The position numbers and the translations under genes are program-made. The notes under the pieces are model-generated. The model saw nothing but the letters and a program-made list of their open reading frames with translations, was not told the DNA's origin and did not search any database. From Myripristis murdjan (lineage: Eukaryota; Chordata; Actinopteri; Holocentriformes; Holocentridae), in assembly GCF_902150065.1 (NCBI RefSeq), contig NC_043983.1, forward strand, positions 5,697,321-5,761,320: a stretch of DNA of 64,000 nucleotides. The letters run 5' to 3'. Position 1 is the stretch's first letter; every line of letters begins with the position of its first letter. Positions 12,566-23,630 of this stretch are shown in pieces.

Positions 12566-14245
12566 ACTGGCAGCACACAGTAGATGGCGCTCACTCTGGT
12601 CCTAGATGGTACAGCATGATGAGCAGAGTTTGGTGAATGGTTTGGAAGGGGAAGATGGAGAGAAACTGCCCTTGAGTGTCAAGACTCCCAGCACCAGAGG
12701 AACTCCTTGTGTCAGGAAGCTTTAACCATCCACCATGAAATCAGTGCTGAAAAAACACAATAGGCTTTATTAAGAGTTCCTTAAAGGACGATACATGGTC
12801 AGAGTCTGGTGGAGAGAAAGTCGATCCTGGCCTCTGTGGACATACAGATTGACAAATGGGGCAAAATCAATGCAATGCAATGATCAGATGGTCTTATGTT
12901 CATTACCCTGAGACATGGTCCATTCATGCCGTCCACCTCTGATCCCCCCTGGACCATATCTACACAGTGAAATATGATTTTCTTTGCACGTTTTATTCAT
13001 TCATTGTTCAATATTGTCTTTTTGGAAATTCTTTTTGAAAAGGCCTAATGTATGCCAGAGTTTCCCTACAATGGAATATGTGTGGCCGGTCAGTCCAGTG
13101 ATGGTCTCAGTGCTGCCACCATGACAAGAAGTACAATTCTGAGGGATAACGCTAAATATTTTATACAACGCTTGGGCATTATCATATTTAAAGATTTGAA
13201 GAGCAGCACAATGTAGTGTCAGTTGTTAGTTTAAGCAGAGGCATCGGCCTTCAGAAACTCATATTTGCTGTACTCTTAACCAGCAGGGTGGCCCAGCGTC
13301 ACTTTGTCTGAAAATATGTGCTGAATGTTCTGGTGTTTGGAGTTAGCAGGTTACTAAAAGGGCTTCATGTTAGCATGGTGGTTCCACTGTTAGTTACTGT
13401 TAGTCCTCTTGTTTTTGTTTTATATCTTGTTGATCGGTTAGAGCAAGTACTTTTGCAACTGGGGTATTCTTAATTTATCCAACGAGATAAATCAAATACT
13501 TTGTTTTTATCCACTATGTTTCATGTTACATATGTTGCCTTAGAGATTGTGTTTACATGGCTTTGTCTGTTTTTTGTAACTTTGTTTAGCCTTTTACTTG
13601 CTATTAATGATAACTAACCAAGATTGTTTTATATTACAAAGCAACCATCTTATCAGCCTAAACCACAGAGCGGAGCTAGAGTCGGGACAGTGTGGATTCC
13701 CCCTGATTACTCAGATTAAACTGTGGTGTTGATATGGACACCAGTGCAAAACCTTTTCCACAAAGGAAGTGACAGGTCAAACTTCCAGAGGTGTGTCTTA
13801 AACAGCAGAGAGTGAGAAATTCAGTTTAAATCCCAAGTCTCATGCTGTGGCAGCTTACTGATGTCATCTTACAGGATTTCTGGGTACTGACTTATGTTTT
13901 TTTTTTTTTTTTGTGCATTTATTCTGTCTTGTATTTGAGGATGCTAGCATAAAAAAAACTTGCCTGTACCATGAAATTTCAACAGGGATTCCATGTTTGC
14001 TTTCAGTGTGTTAGAAAATATATTTTTGTTGCTTACAGTATGCCATCTATGTGTGAGTTTTATTCGTGATTCCCTCCTGACAGCCATGTACAGGAGATCA
14101 GGAATTAAATCAAGAATGGGTGCACTTCACCATGAAAATGTGATGTATTCAGCTGAGCAACTCGCACAGAGCACAACCTGGTCTCAGATCAGTGTCATAT
14201 CCCAACAGCTATAAGAAGTTACCACAGAAAAAATAAACCTTAAAA
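12566..14245 (+). other. vmac: Probable vmac 3' UTR
   Basis: Noncoding sequence following the vmac stop. The first candidate poly(A) signal in good context is AATAAA near 14232, which would give a 3' UTR of about 1.7 kb. Other AATAAA motifs occur at about 14780-14790. The true end cannot be decided from sequence. Confidence 0.4.
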
Positions 14246-14249
14246 GACC

Positions 14250-15660
14250 GCAGGCTGCAATATGACTGCTGGTGTTGCTGAATATTGTACTGTAAACTGG
14301 TGAGCAGCAGCAGTCAAGTCAATCACATCTGAAATGTTTTCATTTGGAATTTGACATTTCTCTTTTCCATGAGCAGGTCCACATAGCAGTGATCATTTCA
14401 GCTGTTGAAAACACCATAATATTCTTCAGCCTTTTACACTGAATCTCACTTCTTTCAGTCGTCTGTGAGCTTCCACTCAAACTGAGGAAAGCCTAGCACA
14501 ATATCTTGGTTTAGCTCTGTAAGATGTCTCTATGTGTAAGACTGAAACTACACTTTTTAAAGTTCACCTGCCCTTTTTTCTGTTGAGTAGTCACCTACTA
14601 CCTGCCTCAGAGTGACCTGGTGAGAGTTGGAAAGCATTTCCTGTTGGGTTCATCATGTGATCGGCGCGTACATTTGCACGTACATTTGACTCCTCTGTTC
14701 ACCCAGTTCAGTCCGTGTTCTCTGTCTTGTGTATATTGTCTTGATAATAACAATTTAAAAACAACAACAACTTTTCTTTTAAATAAACAAATAAAGACAG
14801 TAAGCTGTCAGCACTCCAGGCAACTCCAATCCTGAATTTAGCTGGTTAAGGCAGCATTTTACTTTGAAAGATGTAACGGTTCACCATCACAACATCTACA
14901 TGACCTGAGCGTGTCTCATGACGGGACTGTGTCTTGCAAGTTGAAGATCAGACTAAACACAACTAGTGACTGAGCCAAGAGACAAGTAAACGGGAGTTTC
15001 TGCAAAAAATAGGTTTTTATTTGTCCAAAAATGTGTCACATTATGTGGGTATAGCAAAACTAATTAAGGTCCAAGAATCATTTTTTTAAAAAAATTAACA
15101 ATCATCCCAAAAATCAGTAAAAAAAAAAAATAAATAAATAAAATAAAATACAACAGGCAGCTTAACATAAACACAAGTGTACCAAAGTAAACCAAACCAA
15201 AGAAGAAAAACAACAATAACAAAACAACAACTTACATTTAAAACTCTAAAAAGTCAGTATATACAAAATAAATCTACTTTTTTTGACCATACACTGAACT
15301 GTTAACACAAACCTGCACTGTAGAGCTACAAATCTTGCTTGCTAAAGGTATTGCTTTCCTTGAAAATAATTATATAACCACGTAATTTCTAATTTTAGTA
15401 AAACTGATTTGTTTTCCCTTTGTTGTGTGTTGGGCTGTTGCCAACACAAAAATCCTGGATTACCATTCAGATTTTTAACAATGGCTCTCCGACTGGATCT
15501 TAACAGTAGAGGATTAGGGCCACAAAAATAAAGGATGTGGAAAAAAAGTCAGAATTCTTACTTTCTTCTCAAAGTCTGAAAAGTCAGAATTCAGAGAATG
15601 AAATCAATTTGTGCGATTAAAGTCAAAATAGTAAAGTTAGAATTTTTAATTTTTGTGTGG
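14250..15660. other. AT-rich stretch without recognised gene
   Basis: No coding exon with splice signals was found. It holds several A-rich and T-rich runs (for example near 15120-15150). Confidence 0.5.
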
Positions 15661-15712
15661 CTTTAATCCTCGTCCGTACCCTCCAGTTGTGCCAGACGGT
15701 GGGAAGGTTTAC

Positions 15713-16287
15713 CAGTGTCAGTGTGTCGTCCTGCTGATCAAAGACGGAGATCAGACACAGCATCATTCTCTCCTCGTCTGCTGCCCGTCCTAACAGAAGC
15801 ACTTCATGTCAAACAGCCGCTCTCTGCTGAAAGGTGGAGAAAACTACATGAGCGAACCCTGAACTTGGAGACACAGAGAGAATGTGCAGCATCACAGGGG
15901 CTGTGGGCAGACTGACCCGGGCACAGCGAGGAAACTCCTGCCCACAGTCGCCTGGCAGACGACACACTGGCAGCAGGTGACCTGCAGCTCTGATGTCTGA
16001 GGAAGAAACCAGTCAACACCACCGAGCAAGAAACTACCAGGAAGAAACTTTGACCTCATGAATTTAAGGGAACAGATCACTGACCACTTCTGTAATAATC
16101 AATGATAAGCAATATGCTTGAGGTTTTAATGTGTTTAATTACTCTGATAAAACAGCATGAATATTTGTAGTGAAAGAGGTTTTCATGTGAAGTTACCTGG
16201 AGTCGGTGTGGACACACTGGAGTCTGAACTCCAACTTGGCAGTGGGACAAATGAAGCCCAGAAGAGCATCAGGAACTCATCAGCATC
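15713..16287 (-). other. Candidate three-exon 3' end of an unidentified minus-strand gene
   Basis: Three exon-like pieces on the minus strand: 16197-16287 (acceptor TTTCTCACAG, donor CCAG then GTAACT), 15917-15996 (acceptor TTTCTTCCTCAG, donor CCGG then GTCAGT) and 15713-15789 (acceptor TGCTTCTGTTAG). If the first is read from phase 0, as DADEFLMLFWASF, the phases of all three agree and the chain ends at a stop in the third (CARDGQQTRRE). Other frames of the pieces also look protein-like (for example EERMMLCLISVFDQQDD), so the frame is not settled. I recognise no family. This may be a real lineage-specific gene, a decayed one, or chance. Confidence 0.22.
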
Positions 16288-16522
16288 CTGTGAGAAATCA
16301 ATACGACATTAAAATACGTCAAAATATGCCATTTTAGCGCCTGCTGACAGTGATGGTGGCTCTCCTCGTTGTAAACAGCCCAGCAGCTATTGACCCAACA
16401 GAGGAGCCTCGACCCCACCACACATGGTGTCCATGTCAACACCAGATTTCATCTGCTCAGCTCTCCAGTGTAGCTCTAGAAAAGGCAGTGGAGGTCATTA
16501 GTCTGTTATTACTTGTTATTCT

Positions 16523-16602
16523 TATCGGCGGTCCAAGGGCCTTCGTCTCGGGAACTGCTGGAACCAAAACAAGTCGTCACTGTGTGGATCTGCGGAGGAA
16601 AC
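16523..16602 (-). other. Exon-like piece, minus strand, unidentified
   Basis: A strong acceptor (TTCTCTGTTTCCTCCGCAG) precedes a short open piece that, with one base borrowed from a previous exon, reads PHSDDLFWFQQFPRRRPLDR and then stops. It lies downstream (minus strand) of the proline-rich duplicate at 16985-17100. No homology recognised. Confidence 0.2.
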
Positions 16603-17176
16603 AGAGAATAGTTGGTGGATGAGGAGATGGGTGGGTGGGTGGGTGTGTGTGTGTGCGTGTGTGTGTGTGTGTGTGTGTGAATATTGGGATTGTGATGGTA
16701 TAGGAGAGGAGAGGAAGGATGAGGCAGAGGAGATGGTAGGAAAGAGGGGGGTGGATGATGGTTGTTGTTGTTGAGGGAGAGGAAGAGGAGGAAGAGATGG
16801 TTGTTTCTTCTCTCTTGTCCCCCCGGTGTGGGAGCAAAAGAGAGAGGAAAGTTAAAGAGAGGAGAAAGGTAAAGAGAGGAGGAGGAGGAAGAGGAGGAGA
16901 AAGAGGAGGAGGAGATGGTTGTTTCCTCTCTCTTGTCCCCCCGGTGTGGGAGCAAAAGAGAGAGGAAAAATAAAGAGAGGAGGAGGAAGAGAGGTGTGAA
17001 GAGGAGCTCCTGGCGGTGTGGGTGGTGGAAGCTGAAGGAGGAGCAGGGCGAGGCGGTGCGGAGCTCTCAGCAGGAGTCTGGAAGAGAAGACAGGAGCTGC
17101 TCTGAGGATTCAAACAATCAAACACAAACCAGCGACACTGTGGGTGTGTTCCAGTGAACACCTGCTTCAAACACAA
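16577..17176 (-). other. Long minus-strand open frame, proline/serine-rich, duplicate 2
   Basis: An open frame whose first part is the same as that of the neighbouring duplicate at 18600-18720 (ESSAPPRPAPPSASTTHTAR after a strong TCTTCTCTTCCAG-type acceptor). It then runs through CT-rich low-complexity sequence and a (CA)n run. Most of its length is explained by low complexity, so it is not a confident gene. The shared acceptor-plus-proline-rich segment is the part worth keeping. Confidence 0.15.
16980..17170. repeat. Local duplicate, copy 1 (partner at about 18595-18785)
   Basis: About 190 bases, from CCTGGCGGTGTGGGTGGTGG through the proline-rich exon-like segment to GAACACCTGCTTCAAAC, recur almost unchanged at about 18605-18786. 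A few substitutions and a short deletion (GAGCTGACAT missing here) distinguish the copies. Confidence 0.85.
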
Positions 17177-17349
17177 GAAGATATGTCTAGGGATCAGGGA
17201 TCAGGGACCGTAATTCGAGGGTATCATTTGCAAATAAATGGCCAGGTTATTAAGAGAGTCAAGCCTCAAATTCCTGGGGCTTCATATGGATGAATATCTT
17301 AACTCTGAGGGCCATGCTGATTTAAGATTAGGCTTTTCCTACCACTGGA

Positions 17350-17428
17350 AGCGCTTTTGGCGTTTCCGGTTCCCACTGGAGCTGCTGGAGCTGCTGGAGC
17401 GCTTCCTGCCCACTTCCTCTGGTCTACA
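17350..17428 (-). other. Exon-like piece, minus strand, Arg/Ser-rich
   Basis: A good acceptor (TCTCCCTCTCCTTCTTGTAG) precedes a short open stretch that reads PEEVGRKRSSS, a serine run, then GNRKRQKRFQW and a stop. It is compositionally like a basic nuclear or RS-type tail. The piece just upstream at about 17730-17775 ends at a donor-like CAG then GTACAA in a compatible phase. No family recognised. Confidence 0.2.
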
Positions 17429-17707
17429 AGAAGGAGAGGGAGAAAGAGAAAGACAGATGGGAGAAAGATGGGCGACACAGAGGCCGACTCCAACTGGGAT
17501 CTGTCACAAAATGTTGATACCCTCCAAAATTACACAAGGTTATGCAGATTTATGCAAGTATGCCTTTGATTTCTTTAAAACAAGCTACTCAGAGGATGCA
17601 GGACCCAAAACAGTGAATCAACTCAGTACAAGTGATGGGTGCTGACAGGTAGACAGCTAGCTCACTGGTCACCCATGGCAACCAGTAACAAATGAGCTGC
17701 ATCAGCC

Positions 17708-18718
17708 TTAATGAGCCTTCATCCTGTTGTACCTGTCGATGGTGCTGGTCTCTGCAACGACGTCCTCACCGTCTGCATCTGTGGAAGAAAACAAGTTAGA
17801 GAGGGATGAAGATGAGGAGCTGGTATGAGATGGTGTGAGAAGGATGGGAGGAGAAGGAGAGGGAGGAGAGGGAGAAGGAGGGAGAGGAGAGAGAAGAGGA
17901 GGGAGAGGAGAGAGAAAAGGAGAGAGAGGAGGGAGAGGAGAGAGAGGAGGAGAGGGAGAAGGAGGGAGAGGAGAGAGAAGAGGAGGGAGAGGAGAGAGAA
18001 AAGGAGAGAGAGAAGGGAGAGGAGAGAGGGGAGGAGAGGGAGAAGGAGGGAGAGGAGAGAGAAGAGGAGGGAGAGGAGAGAGAAAAGGAGAGAGAGAAGG
18101 GAGAGGAGAGAGGGGAGGAGAGGGAGAAGGAGGGAGAGGAGAGAGAAGAGGAGGGAGAGGAGAGAGAAAAGGAGAGAGAGAAGGGAGAGGAGAGAGAGGA
18201 GGAGAGGGAGAAGGAGGGAGAGGAGAGAGAAGAGGAGGGAGAGGAGAGAGAAAAGGAGAGAGAGAAGGGAGAGGAGAGAGAGGAGGAGAGGGAGAAGGAG
18301 GGAGAGGAGAGAGAAGAGGAGGGAGAGGAGAGAGAAAAGGAGAGAGAGGAGGGAGAGGAGAGAGAGGAGGAGAGGGAGAAGGAGGGAGAGGAGAGAGAAG
18401 AGGAGGGAGAGGAGAGAGAAAAGGAGAGAGAGAAGGGAGAGGAGAGAGAGGAGGAGAGGGAGAAGGAGAGGGAGAAGGAGGGAGAGGAGAGAGAAGAGGA
18501 GGGAGAGGAGAGAGAAAAGGAGAGAGAGAAGGGAGAGGAGAGAGAGGAGGAGAGGGAGAAGGAGGGAGAGGAGGGAGAGGAGAGGAGGAAGGAAAGAGGT
18601 GTGGAGAGGAGGTCCTGGCGGTGTGGGTGGTGGAAGCTGAAGGAGGAGCAGGGCGAGGCGGTGCGGAGCTCTCAGCAGGAGTCTGGAAGAGAAGACAGGA
18701 GCTGCTCTGAGCTGACAT
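17708..18718 (-). other. Open frame through the homopurine minisatellite, minus strand
   Basis: A continuous minus-strand frame runs from the proline-rich segment (ESSAPPRPAPP) through eight copies of an 84-bp repeat (28-residue units such as SPLPPLLSPLPPSPSPPLSP) and out into DADGEDVVAETSTIDRYNR before a stop. A second frame is also open, as expected because a pure pyrimidine strand cannot spell a stop codon. Openness alone is therefore not evidence of coding. The flanking non-repeat ends look more protein-like than the repeat and have acceptor or donor signals. No function can be named. Confidence 0.2.
17846..18599. repeat. Homopurine minisatellite, 84-bp unit, about 8.5 copies
   Basis: Every base on the plus strand from about 17846 to 18599 is A or G. 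The internal structure is tandem copies of an 84-bp unit made of GGGAGA, GGAGAGAGA and AAAAGGAGAGAGAG blocks. Units differ by a few G/A changes, and one has an extra GAGGGAGAAG insertion. Length is a multiple of three, so frames persist. Confidence 0.97.
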
Positions 18719-18786
18719 GAGGATTCAAACAATCAAACACAAACCAGCGACACTGTGGGTGTGTTCCAGTGAACACCTGCTTCAAA
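18595..18786. repeat. Local duplicate, copy 2 (partner at about 16980-17170)
   Basis: Same segment as copy 1, on the other side of the minisatellite. The similarity resumes after an intervening divergent piece at TTAAATTCCTGGGG (about 18902-18915, matching 17268-17281), where copy 2 is interrupted by the hAT-like insertion that copy 1 lacks. Confidence 0.85.
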
Positions 18787-18923
18787 CGCAACAAAATATG
18801 TCCACATTCACTTTTAAAGATAAGACAAACTTCACTGTGTTTTGTTCCAAGTGGAATCAAAATAATGTTGAACATGCTCATGTTGGAATAAATGGACGGT
18901 CTTAAATTCCTGGGGTTCGTATG

Positions 18924-19321
18924 CGGGGGTGTAGAATTGGGTAGGGACGCCGGGGACACGTCCCTACCAATATCCAGCCACTACTGTACAGTCCCTACCG
19001 ATATAATATAAACACTGTCCGTCAGTGTCTAGTCAGTGCTTATGGTGCACAAAGGGTTAACAGTCGGCCTCTGATAGAAGTCCCGACTCTAACCTAATAT
19101 CGCTCATCATTGGCTCTTGCTAATGTGTGATTGGCCGTCCCTGCTGTCACTCCATGTGGTTGTAAAAAGTGTCTGAGGACGTGCACAGCAGAGTTTGTTT
19201 CACTGGTTGGCCAGCAGCTGCAGTCCGTGTGCATCTGCACCTGTAAGCTGTTCCATGTTGTTCTGCCTGAGTCACGTCAGCTGGACGGATTTTAATATCA
19301 GTGGTTGCATTTACATTCATA

Positions 19322-19380
<59 letters not shown>

Positions 19381-20061
19381 TTGGTAATGAGGCACAGCCA
19401 GGATGGGTCCCAAAAAAAGAAAAGTGGACATAAGAAGTTTCTTTAGAAGTCAAAGTGCAAGTTACTCCAAGAAAATAGGCCCGCTTTATTTATTATATTG
19501 CTGATGTGTAGTTGATAATAATAGTGATAACAATAATAGTCAACAATGATCCATCCATTTTTACTAACCAGGATTTAAAATGTCAAGGTTATGTAACTGT
19601 AGAGCCTCAACAACACAGATTTTTTTTTTTTTTTTTTTTTTTCAAATAAGAGCACCAAGAACACCTATCTGTTTGTATTTAGGTATTTAGTGTCAAACGT
19701 TTATTATATTTTATTTTATTTTATTTATCTTTATGTACAATGTTGTTGATGTACAGTATAATGCACAGTTGCACTAAAGACAAGAAATCTGTTAAAATTG
19801 CCTGCTTGTCTTTCTTTAGTTGCCTTTAACTTACAACATTACAGAATTATTAAATACAGATATTCATATATGCAGTATAAACATTAATGTCAATCCCTGA
19901 ATAGTTTCTATTTTTTCTGAATGTGATCGTTTGCTTGTTTTTTTGATCAGCTCTACATGACATGAAATTGCGGTCATAAATGCAAAGCATCAACTTTCAG
20001 GGGCGCCACCTTGGAGTGATTTTATGTCCCCACCAATGTCAAAATCAAACCTACACCCTTG
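18924..20061 (+). mobile_element. hAT-like DNA transposon, decayed, 1.1 kb
   Basis: The left end is CGGGGGTGTAG and the right end is the reverse complement of CAAGGGTGTAG. It is flanked by an 8-bp direct repeat, TTCGTATG at 18916-18923 and TTCATATG at 20062-20069. The local duplicate near 17282 shows the uninterrupted site, CTTCATATGGATGAA. An 8-bp duplication and CARGG-type ends are typical of hAT. Inside, an ATG at 19403 opens MGPKKRKVDIRSFFRS, like the N-terminus of hAT transposases related to ZMYM proteins, then soon stops. The rest is noncoding with a (GT)n run (19324-19380) and a T run (19621-19642). Confidence 0.7.
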
Positions 20062-20489
20062 TTCATATGGATGAACTGACCAAATAGCTCCAAATGTGCT
20101 GCTTGATATTTTAAGTTGAGGGTTTTCCCGCTGCTTGAAACACAAGCACAATGCCCAGTACATATACAGGACAGCAACACAAGCTGTTACACCTTAGGTT
20201 CAGCGTCCAGTTTTACATGTATAATTTTTTTTTTATTATTTAACTCTTATTGCAGTGCAACACCTTTAAGTCCCCCTTTTCAGGCTGCAGTATATGTATT
20301 AGAAAATCACAAAGATTTGTTCCTCTGTGACTTCAAATGATACTCAGGAGTGGATGTTTTCCACAGTTATTTGGCTCCTATAATACTTTGAGCTCCAGGG
20401 GCCCCTCTATTAAACTCTATGGTCCATAAACAGGCCCCTCCAGTTTCTCAACATCCTGTGTTGACAGCCTCTAGAGTCTACAGGAACAA

Positions 20490-21020
20490 CATCTCTGATC
20501 CAATCAGGACGCCGTGATGTCACACGACGTCACGCGGCGGCTCGCGGCCGCCTTGTGGATTCTTTCAAACAATAACAAGTCATCCAGCTGCGGCCAGGGG
20601 TGCAGCTCGCGCAGCGCGCTCCTGCAAAACTGCCCCTAAAACTGCAGATGGCGCGCCTATTGGACCTCAGTGCCCCATGTAAGTCCAGTGGGAACTCGTT
20701 TTACTGCCACTGACCACTTTTTTTCTCCACTTACTGACTTTTGGGTGTTTTTTGACAACATTTCAGTTTGAGCTCAAAGTTCGTGCGGTGCAGCTCCGGC
20801 CGCGCAGCAGCCGCCGCAGCTCTAAGAGCACTATTTAGCGGAGGACGGAGCCTCCTCACCTGCGGGGAGCGGCGGCCGTGCATGATGCCACGTCCTGACC
20901 AGGTCCGGCTTCTGATGCTTTTTTGTTTTGTGGTTTGAAAACTTTAAAAGTCTCTGCTGCGCTTGGCGCGTCTGCTCGGGTCAAGTGCGTTAACACAAGT
21001 GAGCGTTTCCCCTGGAGATC
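20490..21020. promoter_or_regulatory. Orphan CpG-rich, promoter-like island
   Basis: A CpG-dense patch in otherwise AT-rich surroundings. It contains a canonical NF-Y box CCAATCAG at 20500-20507, CRE-like TGATGTCAC at 20515-20523 and GACGTCAC at 20526-20533. On plus, ATG at 20648 is followed by ten codons (MARLLDLSAP) and a strong donor GTAAGT at 20679. On minus, ATG at 20883 is followed by MHGRRSPQ and a donor GTGAGG. Either could be a first coding exon; no downstream exon is identified with confidence. The minus-strand exon-like pieces at 15.7-18.7 kb are possible partners. Confidence 0.5.
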
Positions 21021-21106
21021 ATAACCTAACATTCTAGGTTCTCATAGCAACGGGACTGATGTCAGCTCTGTTGCGACTCACAGCTGGGCTCCCCGTGCAC
21101 TCATCT

Positions 21107-21107
21107 A

Positions 21108-21141
<34 letters not shown>

Positions 21142-21168
21142 AATAATAATAATAATAATAATATATCT
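21107..21168. repeat. (ATT)n-(AAT)n palindromic microsatellite
   Basis: A run of ATT units turns directly into AAT units, so the two halves are perfect reverse complements and can form a hairpin or cruciform. Confidence 0.9.
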
Positions 21169-21691
21169 ATATGGGCAATTCTTCAATTGTGGGAACTTCT
21201 GACTCTTAAATTGTAAGAAAATACAGCCTGTAGAAACATATTTTTATCCAATCACAATATTGCTTTTTATTTTCTCAGGAATTCGTTATTGTGGATGGTT
21301 GTGGCCATTCATTTCAGGTATATTAATATAGTTACAGGTTTTTCCAAGATGTCACGACAAAACGTCATTACCTTCACATCATCCAATAATGAATTATTTT
21401 TTAAAACAACATGAAAATATGGTGTTTTAAAAACATTTTATGTAATTTCAAACATGAATTTTGATTAAGCTGTGCTGAGAATGATTTTTATTTCATATTA
21501 AAAATATTTATAGGAGTTGTTTGTTTTGATATTTCAATACTATGACAATTAAATTTATGCTTTCAGTACATTCATAATTTATATATTTTTTGGATAAAAT
21601 GTTAAGAAAAAATGTTAAATTCTCACAAATATAAAATAAATGGATAGAAATTATTAAATAATATTGTTTTTCTTGTTGTTTTTTGCTTTTC

Positions 21692-21742
<51 letters not shown>

Positions 21743-22684
21743 ACACACACACATAGATATATAGATATATACATATATATAGTTACAGATAGATAGATAG
21801 ATATAGATATACTTATATAGATATACATACATACATATATACATACAGTGCATCCAGAAAGTATTCACAGCGCTTCAATTTTTCCACATTTTGTTATGTT
21901 ACAGCCTTATTCCAAAATGGATTAAATTCATTTTTTTTTCTCAAAATTCTACACACAACACCTTGAGACCCCTTGGTACATTTTTTGTATTTTGCATTAT
22001 ATGTTGTTTGTTTTTGTTGCCATGGTTTGTAGCAGTAAAAGCAGAGAGAGCACAGTTTCATAAACTATTGAACTGAACATTTTTATCTGTTTACCTGACA
22101 GTTTTATTGACCACTAAGATAGCAATGACTTGGAATGAAGTTGGTTCAATGTTAAAAAAAAAAAAAAAAAATCGCTTTGATGTAGTTGAGCTACATTTTG
22201 TCATTGTATTGTAGCTTAGCTTGCTCCATTTCTCTGGGGGGGAGCTTCAGTGTCGTGAAGCTTCATTTAATGGAGACTAACTGGTAGCTTAGCTCAGTAC
22301 TGTGCAAAAGTTTCAGGCTGGTGTGGAAAAAAATGTTTATTTTTATCAGTTAACAAAATGCAAAGTGAATGAACAGAAGAGAAGAGCTAAATCAAATCAA
22401 TATTTGGTGTGTCCACCCTTTGCCTTTAAAACAGCATCAATTCTTCTGGGTACTGTTGCACACCGTTTTTGAAGGAAATCAGCAGGGAGGTTGTTCCAAA
22501 CATCTTGGAGAACTAACCACAGATCGTCTGTGGATGCAGGCTGGCTCAAATCCCTCTCTCTCTCATCATGTAATGCCACACAGACTTGATGATGTTAAGA
22601 TCAGGGCTCTTTGGGGCCACACCATCCCTTCCAGGGCTCCTTGTTCTTCTTCACGTTCCTAATGACACTGGCTATCTATATGTA

Positions 22685-22685
<1 letters not shown>

Positions 22686-22747
<62 letters not shown>
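22686..22747. repeat. (TATC)n microsatellite in copy A
   Basis: About 15 TATC units. The corresponding place in copy B (about 29918-29935) has only four, so the repeat expanded or contracted after the duplication. Confidence 0.9.
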
Positions 22748-23360
22748 GTATTTATTGGTGCAGTGCGTTAGCAATGGTTGTCCTACTGGATGGTTATCGT
22801 ATCTCCACAAGGGAACACTGGAGCTCTGCCTTAGTGACCACAGGGTTCTTCACCTCTCTGACCAAGGCCCTTCTTCCCCATTACTCAGTTTGGTCGAGTG
22901 GTCAGACCTACGGAGGGTCCTGGTGGTTCCAAACTTCTTCCATTTCCGAATAATGGAGACCACAGTGCTTTTCGGGACCTCCTCTTTTGTATCCTTTCCC
23001 AGATTTGTGCCTTGACACAATCCAGTCTCGGAGGGCTACATCCAATTCCTTTGACTTCATTGCTTGGTTTCTGCTCTGATGTGCATTGTCAGCTGTCAGA
23101 CCTTATATAGACAGGTGTGTGCCATTCCAAATCATGTTCAGCTGAATTTACCACAGGAGGACTTCAATCAAGTTGTAGAAGCATCTCAAGGATGATCAGT
23201 GGAAACTGGATGCACCTGAGCTCAATTTTGAGCATCATAGCAAAGGGTGTGAATACTTATGTACCTATTATGTTTATATGTTTACATTTCTAATAAATGT
23301 ACAAAAATGTCTAAAAACATGTTTTCACTTTGTCATTATGGGCTATTTTGTGTAGATTTT

Positions 23361-23630
23361 TAAAACTGTACTGCTCTATGTTTTAACACATATTTGTAAT
23401 GTACTGTAACGTATGTGTCTACGCTGTTTTAATTCTTTCTTGAAATGTATTGCTCTATGTTTTTACATTTTCTTGTAATGTAACATCAACCTGCCTAGAG
23501 GACTGCAGATGGAAATTAGCCCTTGGGCTACAATCTGGCATATTTACATGTACATTGGTACATGTTCATTAATGTGCATTGTCCTGACTTCTAAATAAAT
23601 AAATAAGAAATAAGAAATAAGAAAAAGAAA
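23361..23630 (+). mobile_element. LINE-like 3' end inserted in the Tc1 element
   Basis: A fragment running from AAACTGTACTGCTCTATG to CTTCTAAATAAATAAATAAG with an A-rich tail. The central phrase GAAATTAGCCCTTGGGCTAC resembles, in reverse, a repeat at about 46010-46120. A 3'-only copy with an A-rich tail fits non-LTR retrotransposition. Family not assigned. Confidence 0.5.

Noticed and set aside
15664-15915. Plus-strand exon reading VPDGGKVYQCQCVVLLIKDG near 15690
   Set aside because: It has a fair acceptor, but it overlaps a minus-strand piece with better splice context. It stops soon, and no partner exon was found.
17825-18732. Four overlapping frames of 271-337 codons on both strands
   Set aside because: All pass through a pure purine/pyrimidine tract that cannot contain stops on the minus strand and rarely does on plus. 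Length alone is no evidence; only the non-repeat flanks on minus were kept as weak candidates.
22680-22750. CRISPR-like regular repetition
   Set aside because: It is a simple (TATC)n microsatellite without spacers, in a vertebrate genome.
22369-23110. Plus-strand frames in the Tc1-derived blocks (also at 29541-30211)
   Set aside because: They are antisense to decayed Tc1 transposase sequence and contain a (TATC)n translation; no independent coding evidence.
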